Positions 26,182 to 35,442 of a stretch of DNA of 64,000 bases are shown one piece after another. The DNA is from Paludibacteraceae bacterium (GTDB taxonomy: Bacteria > Bacteroidota > Bacteroidia > Bacteroidales > Paludibacteraceae). The notes under the pieces are model-generated. The model was given only the letters and a program-made list of their open reading frames with translations. It made no database searches and was not told the DNA's origin. Position 1 is the stretch's first letter, and each line of letters opens with the position of its first letter. Made by a program: the position numbers and the translations under genes. The stretch covers positions 62,001 to 126,000 of the forward strand of contig JAGBEJ010000005.1 of assembly GCA_017937025.1 (NCBI GenBank), in the 5' to 3' direction.

Positions 26182-27261
26182 ATGAAAATCAAAAATTTAA
26201 TCTCAATCATCGCTTTGGCGATTTCAACAGTATGCGCAAGTGCCCAGGTGCCTGACGCAATGCGTTTCCAGACAGTGCTCCGTGACGCTAACGGACTTCT
26301 GATGTCTAACAAGCAGGTCGGCATCCGCCTGACTATCGAGGCTAAGAAGGGCTCTAACACGACAGACCTCTACGCCGAGACTTTCACCACAACCACAAGC
26401 CTTGACGGTGTCGCTACTGTCGTATTCGGCGAGGGCGACGTAGTCAACGGCAACGCTTATTCATCATTCGCTGAGATCGACTGGAACACAGCTGAGGCTG
26501 AGCGCTGGATGAAGGTGGAGATAGACCCTAACGGCGGCAGCAACTACAGCATGATAAGCGGCGAGAGCCAGCTGCTCAGCGCGCCATACGCTATGATGGC
26601 TAAGAAGGCGTCGGTGGCTGAGTCTGTTGAGGCTATTAATGCAGTCGGCGATCTGCCTATATCTAAGGTGACTCTCGTCATCGAGACTGAGGGCGACAAC
26701 AAGGACAAACTGAAAATTCCTACTGTGACTATCTCTGGCAAGCAGGTGGCAAACGGCGAGAGCATCAACCTTATGGCTTACATGCCTATCTACGTTTCAG
26801 TTGACTATCCTGACGGCGCAGTTGCTGGCCGTATCTACAATCAGGGAAGTACTACGCATTATGTCGATTATTACGGCGGCGATCTTCAGTTCAATGGTAA
26901 GAAGGTTTATCAGCCAATATACGGCGTAGTGCTTAAGTACTTGGGACTCCAAATAGACAAGATCGGTGATGGCAATGCTTATTATGACTATGAAAATCCG
27001 CAAATCACTTACAACGATCCTAACTTTGGAAAATATAAGACGTTTTATGCTACCAGCGACTATAAGTTGGATTTTTTGGGTGCTGATGGCTCTGTTGTCG
27101 GGAGTGCTTCTTTTGGAGGAAACAGCAATGGCAGCAACGATGTTGGAAGCGCTGGCGGATATGGTGTGGACTTGAATAATGTGATGGCCGGTCCTGTTCT
27201 TCCAGGCGAGAATGTCCTTAAAATCAAGCTTACAGCAAAAAGCGGTTATATTGTAAATTAA
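26182..27261 (+). CDS. Secreted tail-fibre-like surface protein with variable C-terminus, copy 1
   Basis: 359 residues. Signal peptide ending CASAQ. Residues 22-142 form a domain widespread in Bacteroidota (VPDAMRFQTVLRDANG, VGIRLTIEAKKGS, YAETFTTTTSLDG, WMKVEIDPNGG, SQLLSAPYAMMAKKA), often placed before tail-fibre-like or adhesin regions. Residues after about 143 are unrelated to the paralogue at 27987 and Tyr/Asn/Gly-rich. It has no T9SS domain of its own and is paired with the T9SS-CTD protein upstream. Function unknown; a surface adhesin or structural role is inferred. Confidence 0.65.
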   Translation: MKIKNLISIIALAISTVCASAQVPDAMRFQTVLRDANGLLMSNKQVGIRLTIEAKKGSNTTDLYAETFTTTTSLDGVATVVFGEGDVVNGNAYSSFAEIDWNTAEAERWMKVEIDPNGGSNYSMISGESQLLSAPYAMMAKKASVAESVEAINAVGDLPISKVTLVIETEGDNKDKLKIPTVTISGKQVANGESINLMAYMPIYVSVDYPDGAVAGRIYNQGSTTHYVDYYGGDLQFNGKKVYQPIYGVVLKYLGLQIDKIGDGNAYYDYENPQITYNDPNFGKYKTFYATSDYKLDFLGADGSVVGSASFGGNSNGSNDVGSAGGYGVDLNNVMAGPVLPGENVLKIKLTAKSGYIVN

Positions 27262-27285
27262 TATATTCTATTTGCTAAATAAATG

Positions 27286-27327
27286 AAAGATGGCGGTTCG
27301 CATTGTTGCGAGCCGTCTTTTTTTTTG
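27286..27327 (+). terminator. Terminator of cassette copy 1
   Basis: Imperfect stem AAAGATGGCGGTTCGCA/TGCGAGCCGTCTTT with a 4-base loop and a long T-run. Confidence 0.8.
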
Positions 27328-27395
27328 ATGAATCTGTGTAGTGGTTTGTCGCTTCGCGGAGTGTTAAAAAATGGGATTGTGTTTTGATTTTTTTA

Positions 27396-27403
27396 TAACT
27401 TTG
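27396..27403 (+). promoter_or_regulatory. -7 promoter element of cassette copy 2
   Basis: TAACTTTG followed by CAACAATTATGTGCAA; the stretch around it closely matches the copy 1 promoter. Confidence 0.7.
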
Positions 27404-27456
27404 CAACAATTATGTGCAATTTTTTTAATCATATAACAAAACAAAATCAGGTAAAA

Positions 27457-27960
27457 ATGGACAAAAAACGTTTGAGTAACAGATGTTTGTCGTACATAGC
27501 CGGCGGCGTGCTTATGGCGTGCTCGCTCAGCGCTGTGGCGCAGACTGCTGTTGAACCGTTGGGACTGGACGCTGTCTCGTCCGATGGCAAGAAAGCCTCA
27601 TGTAAGTTGAGCGCGCTGACAAACACTATTGTCACTGCCGGCGGTTCGGCTATGTCTTCTCCGCTCTCGCCTCTCGTGTCTATGCGACTGGAGGGAGTCT
27701 ATGTGGGAGTCAATGAAGCGGAGGCTTCGAGTCTTGCGGTGTGGCCTAACCCAGCCGAGGACAATCTTTTCGTTAAGTCGGAGGCGGCTGTCAAGTCGTA
27801 TGCCGTGGCCGACATGAACGGCCGTAGCGTGGTTTCCGGCGTGAATGGCGAAGACCAGGAGATTTCTATTTCAGTGTCGGCGCTGGCTCCGGGCAGCTAC
27901 ATTCTTCAAGTTTCAACCGTTGACGGCAAAAAGTACAGCGGCAAGTTTATCAAAAAGTAA
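27457..27960 (+). CDS. Short secreted protein with T9SS type A sorting domain, copy 2
   Basis: 167 residues, the same length as copy 1 at 25657 and clearly homologous throughout. Signal peptide ending SAVAQ, middle part with EPLGLDA and SPLSPLVSMRLEGVY, sorting domain with LAVWPNPAEDNLFVKS, NGRSVVSG, LAPGSYILQVSTVDG and the same GKFIKK end. The signal peptide has an ordinary hydrophobic/Ala end without the poly-G run. The same partner arrangement follows 26 bases downstream. It may act as an anchor or escort for that partner (inference). Confidence 0.75.
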   Translation: MDKKRLSNRCLSYIAGGVLMACSLSAVAQTAVEPLGLDAVSSDGKKASCKLSALTNTIVTAGGSAMSSPLSPLVSMRLEGVYVGVNEAEASSLAVWPNPAEDNLFVKSEAAVKSYAVADMNGRSVVSGVNGEDQEISISVSALAPGSYILQVSTVDGKKYSGKFIKK

Positions 27961-27986
27961 AAACAAATAAAACATATCATTAAATC

Positions 27987-28955
27987 ATGAAAATCAAGAA
28001 TTTAATCTCAATCATCGCTTTGGCGATTTCTGCAATCAGCGTAAGCGCTCAGGTGCCTGACGCGATTCGTTTCCAGACAGTGCTCCGTGACGCTAACGGA
28101 CTTTTGATAGCTAACAAGTCGGTCGGCATCCGCCTGACTATCGAGGCTAAGAGCGGCTCTAATACAACAGACCTCTATGCCGAGACATTCACTACAACTA
28201 CAAGCCTCGACGGCATCGCTACTGTCGTGTTCGGCAAGGGCAATGTGGTCGGCGGCAACACTTATTCCTCATTCGCTGACATCGACTGGAGCTCGGCTGA
28301 GGCAGAGCGCTGGATGAAGGTTGAGGTTGACCCTAACGGCGGCAGCAACTACAGCGTGATAAGCGGCGAAAGCCAGTTGCTCAGCGCGCCTTACGCACTC
28401 ATGGCTAAGAAGACTGCTCAGGTGGGTTCTTTGTCGCTCGCCAAGGTCAAGGTGATAACTTCTGGTTCTGGCACACCAGCCAATATGCCGGAAATCAAGG
28501 TTGCAGGCATAGTTATGACTCCTAACTCAGGCGAGACTATCGATGTGCTGGCTGGCGCTCCTGTTTACCTGTCGCTCGATTTCCCTGTAGGATACGATGG
28601 ACTTAACGGCTCAAAAAAATACGCTTTAAGAAGCATAAAGGTGAATGATAAGACTGTGAAGCGTCTCCTTACTAACAGCCAGGTGTATGTTTCCAACATG
28701 GAGTTGCCGGTTTTGCAGGATGGCTATGGAGATTCTTACGCTTATTATGACATTAATGGAGTGTATGCCGACAACTCAAATGTTCATAAGAAATCCACTG
28801 ATTATGGTGCTTCTCTCGTCTTGTCAGATGCTGACGTGAATGTTACAAACACATATAACTGGAATCTGGAGGAGGACGCAGACATAATCGTAGGTCCTTT
28901 CAACGCAAACGATGTCAACACTGTAGAATTGGTGTTCGACCAGGTAATTTATTAA
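27987..28955 (+). CDS. Secreted tail-fibre-like surface protein with variable C-terminus, copy 2
   Basis: 322 residues. The first 142 residues match copy 1 at about 85% by eye (21 differences counted). The C-terminal 180 residues show no visible relation to copy 1 except a general beta-strand, Tyr/Asn-rich character (ITSGSGTPANMPEIKVAGI, SYAYYDINGVYAD). This pattern fits domain swapping or fast divergence at an exposed end. No T9SS sorting domain. Function unknown. Confidence 0.65.
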   Translation: MKIKNLISIIALAISAISVSAQVPDAIRFQTVLRDANGLLIANKSVGIRLTIEAKSGSNTTDLYAETFTTTTSLDGIATVVFGKGNVVGGNTYSSFADIDWSSAEAERWMKVEVDPNGGSNYSVISGESQLLSAPYALMAKKTAQVGSLSLAKVKVITSGSGTPANMPEIKVAGIVMTPNSGETIDVLAGAPVYLSLDFPVGYDGLNGSKKYALRSIKVNDKTVKRLLTNSQVYVSNMELPVLQDGYGDSYAYYDINGVYADNSNVHKKSTDYGASLVLSDADVNVTNTYNWNLEEDADIIVGPFNANDVNTVELVFDQVIY

Positions 28956-28976
28956 TATAGCGCTTGTTGTGAATAT

Positions 28977-29014
28977 AAAGAAAGCGGCATCGTATGCGAT
29001 GCCGCTTTCTTTTT
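28977..29014. terminator. Bidirectional terminator between cassette copy 2 and the TPR gene
   Basis: A 16-base perfect stem AAAGAAAGCGGCATCG/CGATGCCGCTTTCTTT with loop TATG, A-rich on one side and T-rich on the other. Confidence 0.9.
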
Positions 29015-29033
29015 GCCGTTATGTGCGCTGCGG

Positions 29034-29660
29034 TTAGTTGTCGAAACCGTTGTCCTTTAGCCACTGCTTCGTCTCCTTGTCGCCCAGCTCAGCCGCCTTG
29101 CGGTAGCACTCCAGCATTTTCTGCTCGTCGTGCAGCTCGCCGTAGCACGCGCCCATGTTCACGTATGAGTCGGCGCCTTTCGGGCTGAAGTATATGGCTT
29201 TCTCGTAGTACTCAATGGCTTTTCTGTAGTTGTACATCCGGCGGAAGATGTTGCCGAGGTTGTAGTATGCGCTGGAGTATGACTTGTTGAACTTCACGGC
29301 GTCCTCGTACGCGTCTATGGCGTTGCCTATGTCGTTCAGCTGCGTGTAGCACTTGCCCATGTTGTAGTGGGCGTTGGCGTTGTCGGGCTTCTTCTCTATG
29401 GCTTTCTTGTAGCACTCCAGAGCGGTCTCGTAGTCCTTCTTGTTGTAGTACGAGTTACCCATGTAGCAGATTATCTCGGAGTCGGCTGGCTTCTTCTTCA
29501 GGTACTTCTTGTAGAGCGTTATGGCCTCGTCGAAGTTCCCCACGGTGTTCGCCTTTATCGCCTGGTCGATGATTTTCTGCTCCTTGGCGGTCCTTTTCAC
29601 TTGCGCGGATGCGGCTGTTATGGCCAGCGCCGTGCATAGCAGTAATATCAGTTTTCTCAT
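29034..29660 (-). CDS. Secreted tetratricopeptide-repeat protein
   Basis: 208 residues. Signal peptide ending ITAASAQ, then about five TPR units (GNFDEAITLYKKYLKKKPAD, YNKKDYETALECYKKAIEKK, YNYRKAIEYYEKAI and further ones) to the C-terminus. The repeats make a protein-interaction scaffold in the periplasm or at the outer membrane. It is second in a two-gene minus-strand unit with the TonB-C protein, 15 bases apart. Confidence 0.85.
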   Translation of the reverse strand: MRKLILLLCTALAITAASAQVKRTAKEQKIIDQAIKANTVGNFDEAITLYKKYLKKKPADSEIICYMGNSYYNKKDYETALECYKKAIEKKPDNANAHYNMGKCYTQLNDIGNAIDAYEDAVKFNKSYSSAYYNLGNIFRRMYNYRKAIEYYEKAIYFSPKGADSYVNMGACYGELHDEQKMLECYRKAAELGDKETKQWLKDNGFDN

Positions 29661-29675
29661 ATCGCTTCCTTTTTG

Positions 29676-30158
29676 TTATATGCCTCTGCGCATGTTGTCT
29701 CTCACTTGCGGTTTGCCGTAGATGTCTCGCTTGGTTGGCGTGTTGTCTTTCTTTGGTGTGGACAGTTTGAATGTTATCGGCAGTTTGAATTTGCACCTCT
29801 TTTTCTCTCCGTTTTGCACTCCCGGTTCCCATCTCGGCATTATGCTTATCACTCTCACGGCTTCCAAGTCGAGGCTCGGATACACAGACCTGAGCACTTG
29901 TATGTCGCTTATGCTTCCGTCTTTGTTGACAACGAATTGGCAAATCACTCTGCCTTGGATGCCTTCTTTTTTCGCGTCGGAAGGGTATTTCAGGTTGTTG
30001 CTGAGGAATTTGAATAATGCATCTGTGCCTCCCGGGAATTCTGGTCTTTTCTCTGGTGTGTAAACGGCATCTTCTGCGTCGTTATTGTCCTCTTCCTGCG
30101 CTGTGGCGTAAGAGACTGTCATTAAGAGTGTTGCTAAGATTAGTGTGAGCTTTTTCAT
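29676..30158 (-). CDS. Secreted TonB C-terminal domain protein
   Basis: 160 residues. A cleavable-type signal peptide (MKKLTLILATLLMTVSYATAQ) replaces the usual inner-membrane anchor and proline-rich spacer of TonB. The TonB-C domain follows (FPGGTDALFKFLSNNLKYPS, QGRVICQFVVNKDGSISDIQ, RWEPGVQNGEKKRCKFKLPI). Such free TonB-C proteins are frequent in Bacteroidota; an energy-transducing role without an anchor is unlikely, so it may bind or modulate TonB-dependent receptors. It is preceded by a -7 element. Confidence 0.82.
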   Translation of the reverse strand: MKKLTLILATLLMTVSYATAQEEDNNDAEDAVYTPEKRPEFPGGTDALFKFLSNNLKYPSDAKKEGIQGRVICQFVVNKDGSISDIQVLRSVYPSLDLEAVRVISIMPRWEPGVQNGEKKRCKFKLPITFKLSTPKKDNTPTKRDIYGKPQVRDNMRRGI

Positions 30159-30184
30159 TGTGTTGTTTTGTAGAATGATTAAAG

Positions 30185-30192
30185 CAAAAGTA
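30185..30192 (-). promoter_or_regulatory. -7 promoter element of the TonB-C/TPR pair
   Basis: Reads TACTTTTG on the minus strand, 27 bases before the start. Confidence 0.6.
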
Positions 30193-30287
30193 ATTATTTT
30201 ATGTTTTTAGTGCTTGCTTTTTCTCATGTTTTAGTCTCTGCTCTTCTTTTAAAGGCTTGCGTATGTTCACATTTTGATTAATGGCTT

Positions 30288-30362
30288 ATGAAAAAGATTT
30301 ACTATTTGCTTGCGTCGCTTTTGACCGTTCCGTTTGCTGTGCGCCCAGTCATCAAGAAATAA
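30288..30362 (+). CDS. 24-residue signal-peptide-like mini-ORF (small protein or gene remnant)
   Basis: The ATG opens a frame whose product is a basic start (MKKIYY), a hydrophobic core (LLASLLTVPFAV) and a basic end (RPVIKK), then TAA. It looks like a secretion leader without a mature protein. A terminator follows 22 bases after the stop, which supports it being transcribed. No clear -7 motif upstream. It could be the deletion scar of a secreted protein or a genuine small membrane peptide. Confidence 0.35.
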   Translation: MKKIYYLLASLLTVPFAVRPVIKK

Positions 30363-30383
30363 TCGGTGTTTTATGGAATAAAG

Positions 30384-30414
30384 AAAGGCAGAGCGATGAG
30401 TTCTGCCTTTTTTT
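30384..30414 (+). terminator. Terminator between the mini-ORF and the peptide transporter
   Basis: A perfect AAAGGCAGA/TCTGCCTTT stem followed by more T; it lies 13 bases past the transporter end on the other strand and may serve both. Confidence 0.75.
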
Positions 30415-30426
30415 GTTGCTGCTTGC

Positions 30427-31752
30427 CTATCCCACTTCGTCCAAGTGCATCATGCTTGTCAGCTTCTTGTTGATGCCGAACATTATCGCGCCTAAGAATA
30501 TGCAGACGCAGGCAATGCCGCCGAATATCTCTAATGCGCCCACATCGCCCACCATCGATGCCACCCATCCGCCGAGTATGTTGGCGAAGAAGCTGCTCAT
30601 CAGCCACACGCCCATCAGCAGCGAAGCCAGCTTGACCGGTGCCAGACGGCTGACCATGCTTAGTCCGATAGGCGAAAGGCACAGCTCGCCTATGGTGTGT
30701 GTCAGGTATGTCAGGACAATCCACCAGATGCTCGCCTTCACGGCTGCGTCTTCACTGCCGCCACGTTCGCTCACAGCTCCCACCATGAACAGGAAGCCGA
30801 CACCGAGCAGCACCATGCCGCTTCCCATCTTCATCACTATCGACGGCTCTTTACCGCTCAGGCTCAGGCTTTTTCATAGCCATGAGAACAGCGGTGCGAG
30901 CAGCACAATGAACAGCGGATTGATGCTCTGGAACCACGACGCCGGTATCTCCCACGAGCCTATGGAGCGGTCGATGAACTTGTCGGCGTACAGCGACAGC
31001 GAGCTGCCGGCCTGCTCGAATCCGGCGAAGAAGAATATCACGAAGAATGTTATGATGAAAATCGAGGCGGTGCGGTCTTTCTCCGTCTTGGTCAGAGGGG
31101 CGTTCTTGCGGCTCTCGTCAGCAGCGGAGCCGGTGCTCTTGATTAGCTTGCCATGGTCGCCGAGCAGCCTGTTTCCTAATGCCATGTATGTTATCAGTCC
31201 GAGCAGCAACCCTATGCCGGCAGCCATGAATCCGGCTCTGTAGCAGAATGTCTCAGCGAGGAAACCCGTCACAAGCGGAGCGAACAGCGCGCCTATGTTT
31301 ATGCCCATGTAGAATATGGTGAACGCGGAGTCTATCCTTCTGTCGTGCGGCTCGTACAGCTGTCCGACGATTACGGAGATGTTCGGTTTGAAGAATCCGT
31401 TGCCGATGATGAGCAGCGTCAATCCGGCGAACAGCGTCGTCGTGCTTTGCTCGGCGGCTAAGCAGAACTGCCCGAGCATCATGGTGAACGCGCCAATCTC
31501 TATCGACAGCCGCTGCCCGAGGAAACGGTCGGCGAGCCATCCGCCTATTATCGGCGTGAAATAGACAAGTCCAGTGAAGATGCCGTAAATCAGGCTGGCG
31601 CTCTTTTCGTCTATGCCTAATCCGCCGTCCACGAAACTCTTGGTCAGGTAGAATATGAGCAGAGCCCTCATTCCGTAATACGAGAACCTTTCCCACATCT
31701 CAACAGTGAACAGCAGATACAGTCCGCTCGGGTGCCTTGTTATTCCTTTCAT
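30427..31752 (-). pseudogene. POT/PTR-family oligopeptide:proton symporter interrupted by one in-frame TGA
   Basis: One continuous frame of 441 codons, broken only by TGA at codon 293 (30874-30876). Upstream of it are POT signatures: MWERFSYYGMRALLIFYL, GGWLADRFLGQR and GNGFFKPNISVIVGQLY. Downstream the sequence continues without frameshift into KSLSLSGKEPSIV, then GELCLSPIGLSMVSRLAP, the second POT signature, and MGVWLMSSFFANILGG. The stop follows FSWL, and a tryptophan codon (TGG) is the simplest ancestor, a single G-to-A change. Other genes here end in TGA, so it is read as stop. The start at 31752 is preferred; an upstream TTG falls in the promoter. Either recently inactivated or a sequencing error. 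Confidence 0.85.
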
Positions 31753-31788
31753 GTCTATTTCTGAAAAAACAGTTGTTGTGTCGGAGTG

Positions 31789-31796
31789 CAAAGATA
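31789..31796 (-). promoter_or_regulatory. -7 promoter element of the POT transporter
   Basis: Reads TATCTTTG on the minus strand, 36 bases before the ATG at 31752. Divergent from the ileS promoter about 110 bases away. Confidence 0.65.
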
Positions 31797-31902
31797 ACTT
31801 TATAACACGCTCTGTGAATCAGTGTCTTGCAACTTTTTGCTCTTGTCGCTGCCATGATGCGCCTTATTGATTTTTCTATTTTAATATTTCAACTTAGAGT
31901 GC

Positions 31903-31910
31903 TATATTTG
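31903..31910 (+). promoter_or_regulatory. -7 promoter element of ileS
   Basis: TATATTTG, 45 bases before the ileS ATG. Confidence 0.65.
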
Positions 31911-31955
31911 CATCCTTGAAAAAGACTATTCCTAAAGGAAAAATTTAAACTTCAT

Positions 31956-34900
31956 ATGGCAGAAAAATTCAAAGAGTACGGCAAGCTGGACCTCACTGAG
32001 GTGAACCGCGAAGTGCTTGACAACTGGAACAAAAAAGACGTGTTCCATCGTTCGATAGAGGAAAAAGAAGGTCATCCGTCTTTCATTTTCTATGAAGGAC
32101 CGCCTTCGGCAAACGGAATGCCTGGCATTCACCACGTTCTGGCTCGTACCATCAAGGACATCATCTGCCGTTACAAGACGATGAAGGGCTTCCAGGTTAA
32201 CCGCAAGGCAGGATGGGACACTCACGGGCTGCCTGTCGAGCTCGGCGTGGAGAAGACTCTCGGCATCACCAAGGAAGACATCGGCAAGAAGATAACTGTC
32301 GAGGAGTACAACGCGACTTGCCGCCGCGACGTCATGAAGTTCACTAAGGAGTGGACCAAACTGACTCACGAGATGGGCTACTGGGTTGACACAGAGCACC
32401 CTTACGTCACTTACGAGAATAAGTACATCGAGACTTTGTGGTGGCTGCTTAAGCAGTTGTTCGACAAGGGGTTGCTTTATAAAGGTTACACAATCCAGCC
32501 ATATTCGCCTGCGGCAGGAACCGGACTCAGCAGCCACGAGCTGAACCAGCCTGGATGCTACCGCGACGTGAAGGACACGACTGTCACTTCGCAGTTCAAG
32601 CTTACTGGCGAGGATATTCCTGCCTCTGTGCCTGATGTGCTGAAGAAGGCTATCGCCGAGGGAACAGCCTATGCGTTGGCTTGGACGACAACTCCATGGA
32701 CTCTGACTTCGAACACAGCGCTGTGTGTCGGACCTAAAATCAAGTACTCGATTGTCTCTTCGGAGAATCCTTATAACAAAGTTCCTGCTGTTTACGTTCT
32801 GGCGTCGGACCTCGTGTCTGCCCATTTCGGCGACGGTCAGAAACTCCCAGCCTACACACTTCTGGGCGAATGTACAGGAGCCGACCTCGTCGGCTTGCGC
32901 TATGAGCAGCTGATACCTTTCTTCAAGGTTGACGGCGACGCCTTCCGTGTGATACCTGGCGACTACGTCACAACAGAGGACGGTACTGGTATCGTGCATA
33001 TCGCGCCTACGTTCGGTGCGGACGACGCTCGTGTCGCTAAGGCGGCTTCTATTCCTCCGCTTCAGCTGGTTGACAAGGCTGGCGCTCTTCGTCCGACAGT
33101 CGATCTCCGTGGTCGCTACTATCTGCTCGAGGAACTTGACGACGAGTTTGTCAAGAACAATGTCGATGTGGAGGCTTACAAGCCATTCGAGGGCCGCTTC
33201 GTTAAGAACGCTTACGACGACACTCTGACAGACAAGGACGAGAGCCTTGATTTGTCAATCTGTGTCATGCTCAAGCAGCAGGGGCTGGCGTTCAAGATAG
33301 AGAAGCACGTCCACAACTACCCACACTGCTGGCGTACCGACAAGCCTGTGCTCTACTATCCGCTCGACAGCTGGTTCATCCGCTCGACAGCGTGCAAGGA
33401 CCGCATGATAGAGCTGAACAAGACTATCAACTGGAAGCCGGCTTCTACAGGAACTGGCCGTTTCGGCAAGTGGCTTGAGAACCTCAACGACTGGAACCTC
33501 TCGCGTTCGCGTTTCTGGGGCACTCCGCTCCCAATCTGGCGTTCGGAGTCAGGCGAGGAAATCTGCATCGGCTCGGTAGAGGAGCTTATTGCGGAAATCG
33601 AGAAGTCTGTCAAGGCTGGATTCATGAAGGAGAATCCTTATAAGAACTTCAAGGTGGGCGATTTCTCAGAGGAGAATTACTCTGTAAAGAACATCGACCT
33701 TCACCGTCCGTATATAGACAATGTGATTCTTGTGTCGCCTACAGGCAAGCCTATGAAGCGCGAGACCGACCTCATCGACGTGTGGTTCGACTCGGGCGCG
33801 ATGCCTTACGCTCAGATTCACTATCCGTTCGAGAACAAGGAGGCTCTCGACAGCGGCAAGATTTTCCCTGCCGACTTCATAAACGAGGGCGTTGACCAGA
33901 CTCGTGGATGGTTCTTCACCCTTCATGCCATCGCCTCTATGCTGTTTGACAGCGTGGCGTTTAAGAACGTTATCTCAAACGGACTCGTGCTTGACAAGAA
34001 CGGCGGCAAGATGTCTAAGCGTCTTGGCAATGCCGTGAATCCGTTCGAGGTTATCGAGAAGTACGGCTCTGACGCTGTTCGCTGGTACATGATAACAAAC
34101 GCGGCGCCTTGGGATAACCTCAAGTTCGACGTCGAGGGCGTGGCAGAGGTTCAGCGCAAGTTCTTCGGCACGCTTTACAACACATATTCATTCTTTGCGC
34201 TTTACGCTAATGTCGATGGATTCGACGGCAGCCAGCCTCAGATTGCAATCAAGGACCGTCCGGAGATAGACCGTTGGATAATCTCGCTCCTGAACACACT
34301 GATAAAGGATGTGGATGAGGCGCTCAGCGACTATGAGCCAACAAAGGCAGGCCGACTCGTTTCGGACTTCGTTTCCGACAACCTGTCCAACTGGTACGTC
34401 CGTCTGAACCGTAAGCGTTTCTGGGGCGGAACAATGGACAGCGACAAACTCGCTGCATATCAGACATTGTACACTTGCTTGCTGACAGTGAGCAAGCTTA
34501 TGGCGTCTATCGCTCCATTCTATGCCGACCGCTTGTACACTGACTTGACTAAGGTCGTTGCCGGCGAGAAGTTCGATTCTGTTCACTTGGCAGAGTTCCC
34601 TGTGGCAGACGACAGTCTTATCGACAAGAACCTCGAGGAGTGCATGAGGCTTGCTCAGCAGAGCTCGTCTATGATTCTGGCTCTCCGTAGAAAGGCGAAC
34701 AAGAAGGTGCGTCAGCCGCTTGCCAAGGCTGTGATGCCGGCGCCGGACGAGAAGACGCTCCGTCAGCTTTCTTACATCTCGGATTTGATTAAGACTGAGG
34801 TGAATGTCAAGGAACTGGAGATTGTATCGGCTGACAGTTCTGCCGTGAAACTCGTGAAGCGCATAAAGCCAAACTTCAAAACACTGGGCAAGAAGTACGG

Positions 34901-35375
34901 CAAGCAGATGAAGGCTATCGCCGCTGCTGTCAACGGTTTCAGCCAGGATGAAATATCTTCGATAGAGAAGAACGGTCAGATAACACTCAATCTGTCAGAC
35001 GGCGACGCCGTTATCGAGCTGGCTGACGTCGAGATAATCACCGAGGATATGCCAGGATGGCTCGTGGCTAACGAGGGCAATCTGACAATCGCTCTTGACA
35101 TCGAGATTTCCGAGGAACTCAAGCAGGAAGGTATAGCCCGTGAGTTGGTTAACAGAATACAGAACCTGCGCAAGTCGAGCGGATTCGAGATTACCGACAA
35201 GATTACAGTGCAGATAGAGAAGAACGTGGAGACAGACGAGGCGGTCAAGAACTTCGGCGATTACATATCAAATCAGGTTCTTGCGTCTTCGATTTCCATA
35301 GAAGATAAGGTGGAGGATGCGACAGACTTCGACTTCGAGGATTTCATTGTCAAAGTCAAAATCGCAAAAAAATGA
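31956..35375 (+). CDS. ileS: Isoleucyl-tRNA synthetase
   Basis: 1139 residues. Charges tRNA-Ile with isoleucine and edits misactivated valine. The class I HIGH motif is the variant PGIHH (56-60) and the second signature is KMSKR (685-689). The editing domain lies between, with TTPWTLTSNTALCV. The anticodon-binding part with the long C-terminal extension follows. The length and variant HIGH resemble the eukaryote-like IleS type found in Bacteroidota, sometimes less sensitive to mupirocin (family knowledge, not testable here). Own promoter; the DksA-like gene follows after 67 bases. Confidence 0.96.
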   Translation: MAEKFKEYGKLDLTEVNREVLDNWNKKDVFHRSIEEKEGHPSFIFYEGPPSANGMPGIHHVLARTIKDIICRYKTMKGFQVNRKAGWDTHGLPVELGVEKTLGITKEDIGKKITVEEYNATCRRDVMKFTKEWTKLTHEMGYWVDTEHPYVTYENKYIETLWWLLKQLFDKGLLYKGYTIQPYSPAAGTGLSSHELNQPGCYRDVKDTTVTSQFKLTGEDIPASVPDVLKKAIAEGTAYALAWTTTPWTLTSNTALCVGPKIKYSIVSSENPYNKVPAVYVLASDLVSAHFGDGQKLPAYTLLGECTGADLVGLRYEQLIPFFKVDGDAFRVIPGDYVTTEDGTGIVHIAPTFGADDARVAKAASIPPLQLVDKAGALRPTVDLRGRYYLLEELDDEFVKNNVDVEAYKPFEGRFVKNAYDDTLTDKDESLDLSICVMLKQQGLAFKIEKHVHNYPHCWRTDKPVLYYPLDSWFIRSTACKDRMIELNKTINWKPASTGTGRFGKWLENLNDWNLSRSRFWGTPLPIWRSESGEEICIGSVEELIAEIEKSVKAGFMKENPYKNFKVGDFSEENYSVKNIDLHRPYIDNVILVSPTGKPMKRETDLIDVWFDSGAMPYAQIHYPFENKEALDSGKIFPADFINEGVDQTRGWFFTLHAIASMLFDSVAFKNVISNGLVLDKNGGKMSKRLGNAVNPFEVIEKYGSDAVRWYMITNAAPWDNLKFDVEGVAEVQRKFFGTLYNTYSFFALYANVDGFDGSQPQIAIKDRPEIDRWIISLLNTLIKDVDEALSDYEPTKAGRLVSDFVSDNLSNWYVRLNRKRFWGGTMDSDKLAAYQTLYTCLLTVSKLMASIAPFYADRLYTDLTKVVAGEKFDSVHLAEFPVADDSLIDKNLEECMRLAQQSSSMILALRRKANKKVRQPLAKAVMPAPDEKTLRQLSYISDLIKTEVNVKELEIVSADSSAVKLVKRIKPNFKTLGKKYGKQMKAIAAAVNGFSQDEISSIEKNGQITLNLSDGDAVIELADVEIITEDMPGWLVANEGNLTIALDIEISEELKQEGIARELVNRIQNLRKSSGFEITDKITVQIEKNVETDEAVKNFGDYISNQVLASSISIEDKVEDATDFDFEDFIVKVKIAKK

Positions 35376-35442
35376 TGCGGTATAGGAAATGTCAATCATT
35401 TTCTTTATATTCGTAAATCATTAACCCTTAAAATTATTAACT

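Noticed and set aside
30874-30876. TGA in the POT gene as selenocysteine or a recoded sense codon
   Set aside because: POT transporters have no selenocysteine position, no SECIS-like hairpin was evident right after it, and several neighbouring genes end in TGA.
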